A stretch of DNA of 15,902 nucleotides. It comes from Actinomycetota bacterium (GTDB lineage: Bacteria; Actinomycetota; Humimicrobiia; Humimicrobiales; Humimicrobiaceae). The stretch is from contig JALHTA010000172.1 of NCBI GenBank assembly GCA_022865545.1, positions 1-15,902 of the forward strand, read 5' to 3'. The translations under genes were made by a program, and so were the position numbers. Positions within the stretch are counted from its first letter, which is position 1, and each line of letters opens with the position of its first letter. Below, piece after piece: positions 1-7,353 of this stretch. Below the pieces are notes generated by a model that searched no databases, was not told where the DNA came from, and saw only the letters and a program-made list of their open reading frames with translations.

Positions 1-807
1 TGTGAGATAGGAAGGATGCTTTATGACAGGGAACTTACAGATTCTTCCGGAGGGAATATATCCGTTAGAGATGGAGATAAAATATATATAAATCCCAGAA
101 GAACCGGGCATGATAAGCAGTGGCAGCTGGAAGAAGATGATATTATAGTAACAGATTTATGCAAGGTGCCAATTATTGGAGAAGCTGATGCAATATCAAG
201 GGAAGCAGCAACACATTATTATATATACCATAATTTTCCCGATATAGGGGCGGTAATACACGGGCACCCCATATTTATAATGACATTTGGAGCAGCTCAC
301 ATGGATCTTCCTGCTGTGTCTGAGGGCACAAGGGCCGTTTTGGGAGAGCAGTCAATAACAAACACGCCGGAAGTGCTCCCGGGCTCTAAAGAACAGGCAG
401 AGGAAGTAGTAATTAATTTCAAGAAAAGAAGAGAAATAGACCCTGAAGCTCCACTTATATGTAGTCTTCCTTATCACGGCACATTTACCGCAGGAGGTAC
501 TATAAATGATGCTTTTATGTACACAGAGGTTGCAAATAACTGTGCCAAGATACTTGTATACCGTCAGGCCATGTTTGGAAATGAACCAAATGCAGATTTC
601 TCAATAAAAAGAAGGTTTAGTAAAGAAGAGATAGCTTCAATAGAACATTCAAAAGATGTATGCGAAACCGGATTTGTCTACAGAGACGCTTTTGGTAATG
701 AAACTGTATATAATAACCAGGCAGAGAAGGGGACTGATAATAAATCTCAGGGTTCCCTGATCGATAAAATAACTGAGGAAGTGCTTAAAAAACTTAATGA
801 TAAGTAA
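1..807 (+). CDS. Class II (zinc) aldolase, FucA/RhaD/AraD family, 5' partial, with probable C-terminal encapsulation helix
   Basis: Cytosolic zinc-dependent aldolase that would cleave a ketose-1-phosphate to DHAP and an aldehyde. The frame is open from base 1: codons before the first ATG (base 16) read CEIGR and continue straight into a typical N-terminal family segment (DSSGGNISVR). The gene therefore starts upstream of the window, and the ATG at 16 is internal. Numbering from that ATG, the zinc ligands are HGH at about 82-84 and the His of YHGTFTAG at about 153; the catalytic acid is the Glu of SREAATH at about 64. The last 18 residues form an amphipathic helix (LIDKITEEVLKKL) after a polar linker, beyond the usual aldolase fold. 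This resembles cargo-targeting peptides of bacterial microcompartments. A kinase of the RhaB family lies downstream. Natural substrates could be fuculose-, rhamnulose- or pentulose-1-phosphate; the sequence does not decide. Confidence 0.88.
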   Translation, partial: CEIGRMLYDRELTDSSGGNISVRDGDKIYINPRRTGHDKQWQLEEDDIIVTDLCKVPIIGEADAISREAATHYYIYHNFPDIGAVIHGHPIFIMTFGAAHMDLPAVSEGTRAVLGEQSITNTPEVLPGSKEQAEEVVINFKKRREIDPEAPLICSLPYHGTFTAGGTINDAFMYTEVANNCAKILVYRQAMFGNEPNADFSIKRRFSKEEIASIEHSKDVCETGFVYRDAFGNETVYNNQAEKGTDNKSQGSLIDKITEEVLKKLNDK

Positions 808-895
808 CTTCCACAATATCTAATCCTGACTTTTTCTTTAAAATAGCTTGAACGGTCACAGTATTCATTGTATTAAAAAATGAAAGGTGTTTCTT

Positions 896-2044
896 ATGAA
901 TTCCAGGGAAAAATTTAATGCAGTGATGAGCTTTGATGATAATTCTCCCAATATGAAAGCAGAATTTGGGTATTGGGCCGGTACCATCAGAACCTGGTTT
1001 GACCAGGGTCTTCCCAGATTACATAATATACCCGATAATGTTTTAGACGGTGAATTAGTAAGAGGAGCTTTGTTGCTACATCCTGAAAACGATGAACTGA
1101 TAGACAAGAATGTGCTCCCATATTTTAAACTTGACTCATACCTGGCAAAGTTTCCTTTTGATATCAGTCCACGACTTGGATCAAAAATCATAAAAGATAA
1201 TGAGAGAGAAAAGATATATACAGATAAATATGGACTTACCAATAAAGTTTCTAAGGAATGTGCAGGTATTCCCATGGTCCTGGATTACCCTATAAAAAAT
1301 TCAAAAGATTTTAATGATTATAAAAAATATTATGATGATAATTTTCAAACCAGGCTTCCGGAGAATTGGGATGACCTGGTTGAATATTTAAAATATAGGG
1401 AATTTCCGATCAGGCTGGGCGGCAATCCCTTAGGATTTTCCTTTCTGGCAAGACACCTGATGGGGGAAGTCGGTTATATGACCAGTCTATTTGATGATCC
1501 CGGTTTGATAAGGGATATGAATAGGTTCTACCTGGATTATGTAAAGGATTATTGGTCCCTTATCCTTAAAGACATTGAAATTGATTGTATATTCATATTG
1601 GAAGATATGGCTTACCGTTCAGGCTCTTTTATATCCAGAGAGATGTTCAGGGAGTTTTTATCGCCGTATTATATAGAATTTATAGATTTTCTTAAGCAGT
1701 TCAATATAAAAAATATAATAGTCGACTGCGATGGACTTATAGATGAGCTTATCCCCTTATGGATTGAAGTAGGTGTAAATGGGATATTCCCTATTGAAGC
1801 AGTAAATGATCTTGTAAGAATCCGTGAACAGTATCCGGGGCTTAAACTTTTAGGGGGATTTGATAAGAAATCCCTTTTTGCTGGATCTTCCAGAGAGATA
1901 ATAGACGAGGAAATTGATAGAGTGATCTCAGTTACTGAAAAAGGAGGATACATACCCCATGTCGACCATGCTGTATCTGCAGATGTGACCTGGGATAATT
2001 TTAAGTATTACCGTTTTAAGCTTAATGAAATATTAGATAAATAA
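896..2044 (+). CDS. Uroporphyrinogen decarboxylase (URO-D) family protein
   Basis: A 382-residue protein of the URO-D/MtaA/CmuA superfamily, a TIM barrel. An open frame begins at GTG 887, but AAAGGTG at 883-889 is a Shine-Dalgarno site correctly spaced for ATG 896, so I use 896. Family features are the N-terminal NSREKFNAV, the YGL segment near 112, the DP(x)L(x) helix near 201 and the C-terminal HVDHAVSADV near 355-364. Where methyltransferase members have a His-x-Cys zinc pair, this protein has DCDG (277-280). It is therefore unlikely to be a classical corrinoid:CoM methyltransferase, and it is not likely to be HemE because no other haem gene is present. Relatives of this group often sit in sugar-utilisation loci with no proven function. 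It lies 88 bp after the aldolase and 111 bp before the kinase, compatible with one transcript. Function unknown. Confidence 0.85.
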   Translation: MNSREKFNAVMSFDDNSPNMKAEFGYWAGTIRTWFDQGLPRLHNIPDNVLDGELVRGALLLHPENDELIDKNVLPYFKLDSYLAKFPFDISPRLGSKIIKDNEREKIYTDKYGLTNKVSKECAGIPMVLDYPIKNSKDFNDYKKYYDDNFQTRLPENWDDLVEYLKYREFPIRLGGNPLGFSFLARHLMGEVGYMTSLFDDPGLIRDMNRFYLDYVKDYWSLILKDIEIDCIFILEDMAYRSGSFISREMFREFLSPYYIEFIDFLKQFNIKNIIVDCDGLIDELIPLWIEVGVNGIFPIEAVNDLVRIREQYPGLKLLGGFDKKSLFAGSSREIIDEEIDRVISVTEKGGYIPHVDHAVSADVTWDNFKYYRFKLNEILDK

Positions 2045-2155
2045 AATTTTTGTTATTTAATAAATAGATTTAAATAGATGATTGAATTAAAATAAAAAAT
2101 ATTTATGGGATCGCAGGTTAATATCAGAGAATCGATGAGGAGGTATACTAAATAA

Positions 2156-3643
2156 ATGAGTAAAAAAAATTATCTTATTTTTGATTATGGAGCCAGCAAT
2201 GGAAGAGCAGCTGTTGGAAGTTTTAATGGTTCCAGGTTTGAAATGGAAGTCACGCACAGATTTGAAAATCGTCCGGTTTTTGCAGGAGGGACCCTCTACT
2301 GGGATATACTAAGACTCTTTTCCGAACTAAAAATAGGCATACAATCTTCTGTAAAAAAACATAGAGACATAATATCAATGGGAGTAGATGCCTGGGGAGC
2401 TGATTTTGGACTCCTGGATAATAAAGGAAAATTGATCTCAAATCCAATCAATTACCGTGATGAACAGAGTGAAAAAGACAGTGCAAGCTTATTTGAGGTC
2501 ATCTCTCAGAAAGAACTATGGGATCTGACAGGGGCATGGTGTATTCCACTTTTCGATGTTTTTCAATTATACTCTCTCAAATTAAATGGTTCTACAGCTT
2601 TAAAAAATGCAAAGACCTTTCAGTCAATTGCTGATATTTTTAACTATTTTCTTACCGGAAAGACTGTTAATGAGTTTACACGTTTTACTACAAGCGTATT
2701 GTATAACCAGAAAGAAGGAAAAATAGAAGATAGTATTTTTAAAAGGCTGGGTCTACCAAGGGAAATTTTCCCGGAGATGGTTTTCCCAGGTGAAAAGATT
2801 GGTGATATTTCTGGCGAAGTTACAAGTGAATTGGGAATAGATGCATTTCCGGTGATCGCTCCTTCAACCCATGATACTTCATCTGCTGTGGCTGGAATTC
2901 CGGTAATAGATAATAAGAAAAATTGGGCATTTATGAGTTTAGGCACCTGGGCTTGCATGGGGTTGGAAAACTATGATGTACTTATTAGTGATGAGATATT
3001 TGATGCTGTATTTTCCAATGAAGCAGGAGTTGAGGATACTAATCTGTTTGTTAAAAATATAAATGGGCTCTGGGTAATTCAGCAATGCAGGGGAAGATGG
3101 TTGAAGGATAAGGAAATATCCTGGAATGAAATAGTAGAACTTTCAAAAAAAGCAGGAGCCTTTGCTTCACTTATAAATATAGAAGAACCCCAGTTTATAC
3201 AGCCCCAAACAGATATGCCGCAACTAATCAGGGAATATTGTAAAAAAACAGGTCAAAAAGAACCTGGAAGCATCGGTGAAGTAGCCAGGTGCGTTTACGA
3301 AAGCCTGACCTTTAAATTTAAATTCTATCTAAGTCTCCTGGAAAAATTTACTGGCCGGGAACTGGAACTACTCCACCTTGTAGGTGGAGGTACCCAGAAT
3401 AGATTATTGTGCCAGTGGATATCTAATGCAACAGGATTACAGGTCATTGCGGGTCCAACGGAGACGACTTCTGTGGGAAATTTGCTGATGCAGCTAAAGG
3501 CTGACGGTGAAATAAAAAATATTGAAGAAGGAAGAAAGATCAGCCTGGCTTCTTCAGAAGTCATCAAATATGTACCTCATGATACTGAAATATGGAATGA
3601 AGAATATCAGAAATATCTTAAAATAATAAATAATTCGAAATAA
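2156..3643 (+). CDS. rhaB: FGGY-family carbohydrate kinase, rhamnulokinase (RhaB) type
   Basis: ATP-dependent sugar kinase of 495 residues, near the usual length for RhaB. RhaB phosphorylates L-rhamnulose (a ketose) on O1. The N-terminal domain has the ATPase-fold start YLIFDYGASNGR (6-17), then WGADFGLLD (80-88) and NYRDEQ (99-104). The second domain carries the probable catalytic base Asp240 in PSTHDT, SLGTW (261-265), GGGTQNRLL (410-418) and the family-typical IAGPTETTSVGN (431-442). GAGGAGGT at 2137-2144 precedes the ATG by 11 bases. Its product would be a ketose-1-phosphate, which fits both neighbours: the class II aldolase and the EryH-like isomerase. If the isomerase pair works on tetroses, this kinase could act on L-erythrulose rather than rhamnulose; that is inference. 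The family call is firm, the substrate is not. Confidence 0.85.
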   Translation: MSKKNYLIFDYGASNGRAAVGSFNGSRFEMEVTHRFENRPVFAGGTLYWDILRLFSELKIGIQSSVKKHRDIISMGVDAWGADFGLLDNKGKLISNPINYRDEQSEKDSASLFEVISQKELWDLTGAWCIPLFDVFQLYSLKLNGSTALKNAKTFQSIADIFNYFLTGKTVNEFTRFTTSVLYNQKEGKIEDSIFKRLGLPREIFPEMVFPGEKIGDISGEVTSELGIDAFPVIAPSTHDTSSAVAGIPVIDNKKNWAFMSLGTWACMGLENYDVLISDEIFDAVFSNEAGVEDTNLFVKNINGLWVIQQCRGRWLKDKEISWNEIVELSKKAGAFASLINIEEPQFIQPQTDMPQLIREYCKKTGQKEPGSIGEVARCVYESLTFKFKFYLSLLEKFTGRELELLHLVGGGTQNRLLCQWISNATGLQVIAGPTETTSVGNLLMQLKADGEIKNIEEGRKISLASSEVIKYVPHDTEIWNEEYQKYLKIINNSK

Positions 3644-3685
3644 AAATATATAAATATAATTTCTAAAATTTATTTTGGAGGGCAA

Positions 3686-4480
3686 GTGGTAAAAACAAAT
3701 TCAAAGACACTTATCGGCTCATCATGGAAGATGAATAAAAATGTTGACGAGAGTATTTCTTATGCTAAAAAACTAAATGAATTTGTCTTAAACGGAATAA
3801 ATGATCAACAGGATATTGAAGTATTTTTCCTACCTACTTTTTTACCACTTTTTTCTCTTAAAAGCATAATAACTTCTCCAAAACTCAAATACGGGTCCCA
3901 GAATAGCGGATGGCAGGATGAAGGACCATTTACCGGTGAAGTAAGTCCCGCTCATCTAAAAGACTCAGGATGCACTTACATTGAACTGGGACATGCAGAA
4001 AGAAGAAATATGTTTATGGAAGACGACGGGATGATAAACAGAAAATTAAAAGCAGTCCTTAAAAATGACTTAAGGCCTATTTTATGTATAGGTGAAAAAG
4101 AAAAAAGCAAAAACATGAAAGATGTTTTTAAGTTTTTAGCCAAACAGGTACAGACAGGGCTAAAAGATGTGCATTTAGATGATCTGGATAAAGTAATAAT
4201 AGCTTATGAGCCAGTATGGGCTATAGGTGCTAAATATTCAGCTCCTGTTAAATACATAGAAGATAGTCTTGCATTTATAAGGGAACTACTAAAAAGAGAA
4301 TATGGAAATAGCATATCTCAAAGACAGTTTATTATATATGGCGGAAGTGTGACCCCCCAGAGCACTCCTGATATATTAAGCCTTGAGAATGTGAATGGAA
4401 TATTTATAGGTAGAGCCGCGCTTAATCTGGAATATTTCATTGAAATGATAAAAATAGCTATGGATATTGTCTGCAATTGA
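3686..4480 (+). CDS. Triose-phosphate isomerase family protein, EryH/LerI-like (possible L-erythrulose-1-phosphate isomerase)
   Basis: TIM-barrel isomerase of 264 residues, slightly longer than TpiA. Catalytic residues of the family are present: Lys15 in SSWKMNK, His103 in ELGHAERR, Glu175 in AYEPVWAIG, and the phosphate loop YGGSV (218-222). It differs from housekeeping TpiA at the substrate site: NWKMN is SWKMN, GHSERR is GHAERR, the loop-6 end AIGTG is AIGAK, and the second phosphate loop GGASL is GRAAL (242-246). From memory, EryH/LerI isomerases of erythritol pathways share SWKMNK, which points to L-erythrulose-1-P to D-erythrulose-4-P. The next gene, an RpiB homologue, is the usual partner in that pathway. 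The start is GTG, 42 bp after the kinase, with GGAGG only 4 bases away; no better start is in frame. A housekeeping TPI role is the alternative. Confidence 0.82.
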   Translation: MVKTNSKTLIGSSWKMNKNVDESISYAKKLNEFVLNGINDQQDIEVFFLPTFLPLFSLKSIITSPKLKYGSQNSGWQDEGPFTGEVSPAHLKDSGCTYIELGHAERRNMFMEDDGMINRKLKAVLKNDLRPILCIGEKEKSKNMKDVFKFLAKQVQTGLKDVHLDDLDKVIIAYEPVWAIGAKYSAPVKYIEDSLAFIRELLKREYGNSISQRQFIIYGGSVTPQSTPDILSLENVNGIFIGRAALNLEYFIEMIKIAMDIVCN

Positions 4481-4597
4481 ACAAATCAAACTCTTGTTTT
4501 TAGAATCATATATAAGGTATGTAATCAAAGTCTGATCTATGCGATCAAGGCCTGATGCTTTATAATGTGAGTACTCCAGATGAAAACATTTATTATA

Positions 4598-4626
4598 TTG
4601 CAAACTTGCAAATTATTGCATATAAT
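4598..4626 (+). promoter_or_regulatory. Sigma-70-type promoter of rpiB-sorC
   Basis: The -35 candidate TTGCAA (4598-4603) and a perfect -10 TATAAT (4621-4626) are separated by 17 bases, giving a start near 4633 and a leader of about 40 bases before the rpiB ATG. The palindrome at 4607-4620 fills the spacer. Seen in sequence; activity is inferred. Confidence 0.6.
4607..4620. promoter_or_regulatory. Palindromic operator TGCAA-ATTA-TTGCA
   Basis: Inverted TGCAA/TTGCA half-sites around four central bases. A further TTGCAA at 4598-4603 is a direct repeat 8 bases upstream and overlaps the -35. The same pattern recurs at 6253-6266 and 10983-10996. Its place between -35 and -10 (centre near -19.5) predicts repression. 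The likely binder is the SorC protein encoded two genes on, which would be autoregulated. Confidence 0.6.
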
Positions 4627-4673
4627 AATATTTAATTTAAGAATTAAGAACATTTGTTTTTGGAGGTTGAAAG

Positions 4674-5108
4674 ATGAAAATTGCGATAGGCTGCGACGAA
4701 ATAGCTATTGAACTAAAAAAATCCCTGATCGATGTCATTGAAGAAAAAAAGATAGAGTATAAAGATTTTGGAGTTAATGCTGCTGAGCCTGTAGATTACC
4801 CCGATATAGCTGCTTCAGTTACAAGAGAAGTACAAAATGGGAACTATGACCGGGGAATATTAGTATGCGGTACAGGAATAGGCATGGCTCTTACTGCAAA
4901 TAAATTTAAGGGTATCAGGGCAGCATGCTGTCACGATATTTATTCAACACAAAGGTCGATCTTATCAAATGATTGTCAGATAATAACCATGGGGTCACTG
5001 ATAGTGGGCAAAAGTCTGGCACAGGAATTATTAAAAATTTGGCTGGATATTGAGCGTACAGGCGGAACGGTTAAGAAAGTAAAAAAAATAGAGGCACTAG
5101 AGAAATAG
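4674..5108 (+). CDS. rpiB: RpiB/LacAB family sugar-phosphate isomerase, EryI/DerI-like (possible D-erythrulose-4-phosphate isomerase)
   Basis: Isomerase of 144 residues, normal for the family. The catalytic Cys65 in VCGTGIGM, the DYPD segment (41-44) and ANKFKGIRAA (75-84) are conserved. Residues that define ribose-5-phosphate isomerase B are changed. The N-terminal DH is DE (8-9). The HND segment carrying the ring-opening His is SND (98-100). The C-terminal GGRH is GGTV (130-133). The stretch LSNDCQIITMG (97-107) resembles what I remember of EryI/DerI proteins that convert D-erythrulose-4-P to D-erythrose-4-P. A 4-phosphotetrose cannot close a furanose ring through O4, so loss of the ring-opening His makes chemical sense. 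A strong site, GGAGGT (4662-4667), precedes the ATG. It is first in a two-gene unit with the SorC regulator. Plain RpiB or a LacA/LacB-like role is less likely. Confidence 0.85.
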   Translation: MKIAIGCDEIAIELKKSLIDVIEEKKIEYKDFGVNAAEPVDYPDIAASVTREVQNGNYDRGILVCGTGIGMALTANKFKGIRAACCHDIYSTQRSILSNDCQIITMGSLIVGKSLAQELLKIWLDIERTGGTVKKVKKIEALEK

Positions 5109-5167
5109 CAGAAGCTTTATAAGAAATTAAACGTAAGATTAATTGATTGGAGAGAAGTTTTTAAGTT

Positions 5168-6115
5168 ATGGCTTATGATACAAAATTAATGGTAAAGATC
5201 GCAAACCTTTATTATAAAGAAAATCTAAAACAGGAAAGCATCGCAAGAAGATTAAAGGTCTCGAAATATCAGGTGAACAGGATCCTAAAGAAGGCATTAA
5301 ACTCTGGAATGGTTCAGATCAATATTATTGACCCTACAAAAAATATCTCAGATCTGGAAGAAAAACTTGAAAAGAAGTTTAAATTAAAGAGGGCGATCGT
5401 AGTTGAAAATTTTGGATTATCTGATACTGAACTAAAAGCAAAGATAGGACAGGCCGCTTCAAGATATCTTCTGGATATAATAAAGGAAGGAGATATCATA
5501 GGAGTCTCCTGGGGGACTACCATAAATGAAGTAATCAATTACCTGCCTACTAAGATAAACCGTTCTGTCGAGGTAGTACAGATCACCGGAGGCAGCCATG
5601 AGCTCTCAATCGACTTGAACTGTCATGATATTACAAGGAGGTTTGCATCCAAATTTGGTGTAAACCCTCATCTTCTTTATGCACCGTCTATAGTAGATAC
5701 AAAAAAAATGCATGATATGCTGCTAGAGGAAACATCTATTAAAAAGACTTTTAATCATTTTTCTAAATTGACTATTGCCATGGTAGGAATAGGTGCAATG
5801 TATCCCAGGGTTATCTCAACCCTTGTTAAAACTGGTCATATTGGTGGAAATGAGCTGGAGTCTTTAAAAACTAACGGTGCCGTCGGGGATGTATACTCGC
5901 ATTTTTTTGATATACACGGAAAGACCTGTGATAATAAATTATCGGAGAGGATCATTGCTATGCCTGTAAAGGAACTTCTCCGGGTCCCTTATTCGATAGG
6001 GATCGCAGGAGGGGAATTAAAAGCTGAAGCTATTCTTGGAGCTATCAGGGGAAAATATATAAATATATTAATAACAGATAGTAATGCGGGAGAGAAGATC
6101 ATGGAGATTTCCTGA
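5168..6115 (+). CDS. SorC-family transcriptional regulator (EryD/DeoR-Bsu type)
   Basis: Sugar-responsive DNA-binding regulator of 315 residues, the usual length. An N-terminal helix-turn-helix (about 20-45: QESIARRLKVSKYQVNRIL) is followed by the SorC effector domain, which has the NagB/RpiA-like fold and normally binds a sugar phosphate. Typical segments are GVSWGTT (114-120), VQITGGSHE (about 137-145), MVGIGA and GIAGG (281-285). GGAGAG at 5149-5154 is 13 bases from the ATG, rather far, but a TAA two codons upstream rules out an earlier start in this frame. It follows rpiB by 59 bp, presumably in the same transcript. EryD, the erythritol-operon regulator, belongs to this family. The palindromes at 4607, 6253 and 10983 are its likely targets. 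The ligand is probably a pathway sugar phosphate; which one is unknown. Confidence 0.9.
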   Translation: MAYDTKLMVKIANLYYKENLKQESIARRLKVSKYQVNRILKKALNSGMVQINIIDPTKNISDLEEKLEKKFKLKRAIVVENFGLSDTELKAKIGQAASRYLLDIIKEGDIIGVSWGTTINEVINYLPTKINRSVEVVQITGGSHELSIDLNCHDITRRFASKFGVNPHLLYAPSIVDTKKMHDMLLEETSIKKTFNHFSKLTIAMVGIGAMYPRVISTLVKTGHIGGNELESLKTNGAVGDVYSHFFDIHGKTCDNKLSERIIAMPVKELLRVPYSIGIAGGELKAEAILGAIRGKYINILITDSNAGEKIMEIS

Positions 6116-6120
6116 TCTTC
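6094..6120 (+). terminator. Hairpin across the sorC stop codon; possible weak terminator
   Basis: GAAGATCA (6094-6101) pairs perfectly with TGATCTTC (6113-6120); inside, GGA pairs with TCC around GATT after a one-base bulge. The hairpin includes the TGA stop. No U-run follows directly; the first T-run (6144-6149) is about 23 bases further on, so intrinsic termination is doubtful. It may instead protect the 3' end. Confidence 0.3.
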
Positions 6121-6160
6121 GTCTGATAATTTAAAAAATAATCTTTTTTATATATTTTAT

Positions 6161-6176
6161 ATACTCAGTTGAGTAT
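6161..6176. repeat. Short inverted repeat ATACTCA-GT-TGAGTAT
   Basis: Perfect 7-base arms around two bases, in the leader between sorC and the E1 alpha gene, about 90 bases upstream of the TGCAA palindrome. The loop is too short for a hairpin terminator, so a protein site is more natural. No second copy was seen in the window. Confidence 0.3.
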
Positions 6177-6252
6177 TACATTTGTGCATCCGGTTAAAAC
6201 TGCAAATAATAGGATGATGAGTATCGCAATTTGATTGGTAAAAAAACACAAG

Positions 6253-6266
6253 TGCAATAATTTGCA
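6253..6266. promoter_or_regulatory. Palindromic operator TGCAA-TAAT-TTGCA upstream of the E1-transaldolase operon
   Basis: Its core is the reverse complement of the site at 4607-4620. Single half-sites flank it: TGCAA at 6201-6205 and 6281-6285, and CGCAA at 6225-6229; those at 6225, 6253 and 6281 are 28 bases apart. The palindrome centre is roughly 55-60 bases upstream of the inferred start, a position compatible with activation. Confidence 0.6.
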
Positions 6267-6279
6267 TACCAACACCATA

Positions 6280-6312
6280 TTGCAATTTAATCATATTATA
6301 GTATTATATAAT
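6280..6312 (+). promoter_or_regulatory. Probable promoter of the E1 alpha-E1 beta-transaldolase operon
   Basis: TTGCAA (6280-6285) with TATTAT (6302-6307, 16-base spacer), or TATAAT at 6307-6312 with a poor -35. The -35 overlaps a TGCAA half-site. The ribosome site GAGGAG (6334-6339) and ATG 6344 follow. The exact -10 is ambiguous. Confidence 0.4.
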
Positions 6313-6343
6313 TTGTATATTTTAAAATTCTTAGAGGAGTCAT

Positions 6344-7312
6344 ATGACTAAGCTAACAAAAGAAAACAAAATAAAAATGTTAAAGGACCTTATAACCATA
6401 AGAAGGTTTGAGGAACGCACTATCCAGATGTATGCAGCAGGCGAGTTTGGAGGATATCTGCACCCTTACATAGGCATGGAGGCAATTGCCGCAGGTGCAT
6501 GTGCCGCTATAGAAGAAAAAGATTATATAATATCCACCCATAGAGGTCATGGACATTGCATAGCCAAAGGAGCAGACCTTAATAAGATGATGGCTGAGCT
6601 ATTGGGAAAAGCCACCGGATATTGTAAAGGCAGGGGAGGTTCCATGCATATCGCAGACACGAAACTGAAAATGCTGGGGGCCAACGGTATTGTAGGAGGC
6701 GGGATACCCATTTCAATTGGTGCAGGATTTGGTGCAAAGATGAGAGGAGAGGGCGAAGTGGTCCTTTGTTTCTTTGGAGATGGCGCCTCAAATAATGGAG
6801 TATTTCATGAAGCACTAAATATGACCGCAATATTTAAACTTCCCGTGGTCTATATCTGTGAAAACAATCTATATGCTATATCCATGTGTTCTCTTGATTC
6901 AGTAGCCTGTGAGGATATTGGAAAAAGAGCATGTGCCTACGGTATACCTGGACATATTATTGAAGGAAGCGATCCAGTCGAAGTATATAATACTGTAAAA
7001 AAAGCAGCAAAACATGCACGGGATGGTAAGGGACCTTCACTGATCGAAGCTAAGACATACCGGTTCTACGGACACCACCCTAATGATCCTGCAGAATATA
7101 GGACCAAGGAAGAATCAGAATACTATAAGAAAGAAAAAGACCCGCTGATCAATTTCAAGAAAACGATGATAAAAGAAAAAATCATCACAAAAAAAGAAAT
7201 TGAAAAGATAGAAAAAAATATAGTAGAAGAAGTTGAAAATGCAGTAGATTTTGCCCATAAGAGCCCGGAGCCCGAGCTTGCAGTATTTTTAGAAGAAGTG
7301 AAACAAATATAG
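6344..7312 (+). CDS. Thiamine-diphosphate-dependent dehydrogenase E1 component, alpha subunit (AcoA/PdhA-like)
   Basis: Alpha subunit (322 residues) of a heterotetrameric E1 that decarboxylates a 2-oxoacid or cleaves an acyloin such as acetoin. The thiamine-diphosphate motif runs from GDGASNNG (145-152) to ENN (173-175). The segments STHRGHGHCIAKG (64-76), CKGRGGSMHIAD (94-105) and MLGANGIVGGGIP (110-122) are closest, as I recall, to AcoA of acetoin dehydrogenases. The C-terminal third is Lys/Glu-rich. It is first in a three-gene unit with E1 beta (41 bp on) and a transaldolase. No lipoyl E2 or E3 gene is next to it, unusual for this family. The operator at 6253 suggests control with the rpiB-sorC unit. 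Pyruvate, acetoin or a sugar-derived ketol are all possible substrates. Confidence 0.9.
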   Translation: MTKLTKENKIKMLKDLITIRRFEERTIQMYAAGEFGGYLHPYIGMEAIAAGACAAIEEKDYIISTHRGHGHCIAKGADLNKMMAELLGKATGYCKGRGGSMHIADTKLKMLGANGIVGGGIPISIGAGFGAKMRGEGEVVLCFFGDGASNNGVFHEALNMTAIFKLPVVYICENNLYAISMCSLDSVACEDIGKRACAYGIPGHIIEGSDPVEVYNTVKKAAKHARDGKGPSLIEAKTYRFYGHHPNDPAEYRTKEESEYYKKEKDPLINFKKTMIKEKIITKKEIEKIEKNIVEEVENAVDFAHKSPEPELAVFLEEVKQI

Positions 7313-7353
7313 ATATTATTAATTCTTAAAGCTTATCTCAAGGAAGGAAGATC

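Noticed and set aside
848..876. TTGAAC-N17-TATTAA resembling a promoter before the URO-D gene
   Set aside because: The transcription start would fall at about 883, inside the ribosome site, and both boxes match only four of six positions.
896..2044. HemE uroporphyrinogen decarboxylase or a corrinoid methyltransferase
   Set aside because: No haem or corrinoid genes are nearby and the DCDG segment replaces the metal-binding His-x-Cys motif.
3686..4480. Calling the TPI homologue the housekeeping tpiA
   Set aside because: Four conserved substrate-site motifs differ together and it neighbours an RpiB homologue and a SorC regulator instead of gap/pgk glycolytic genes.
4533..4547. TGATC-TATGC-GATCA hairpin after the TPI-like gene as a terminator
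   Set aside because: The stem is five pairs and no T-run follows it.
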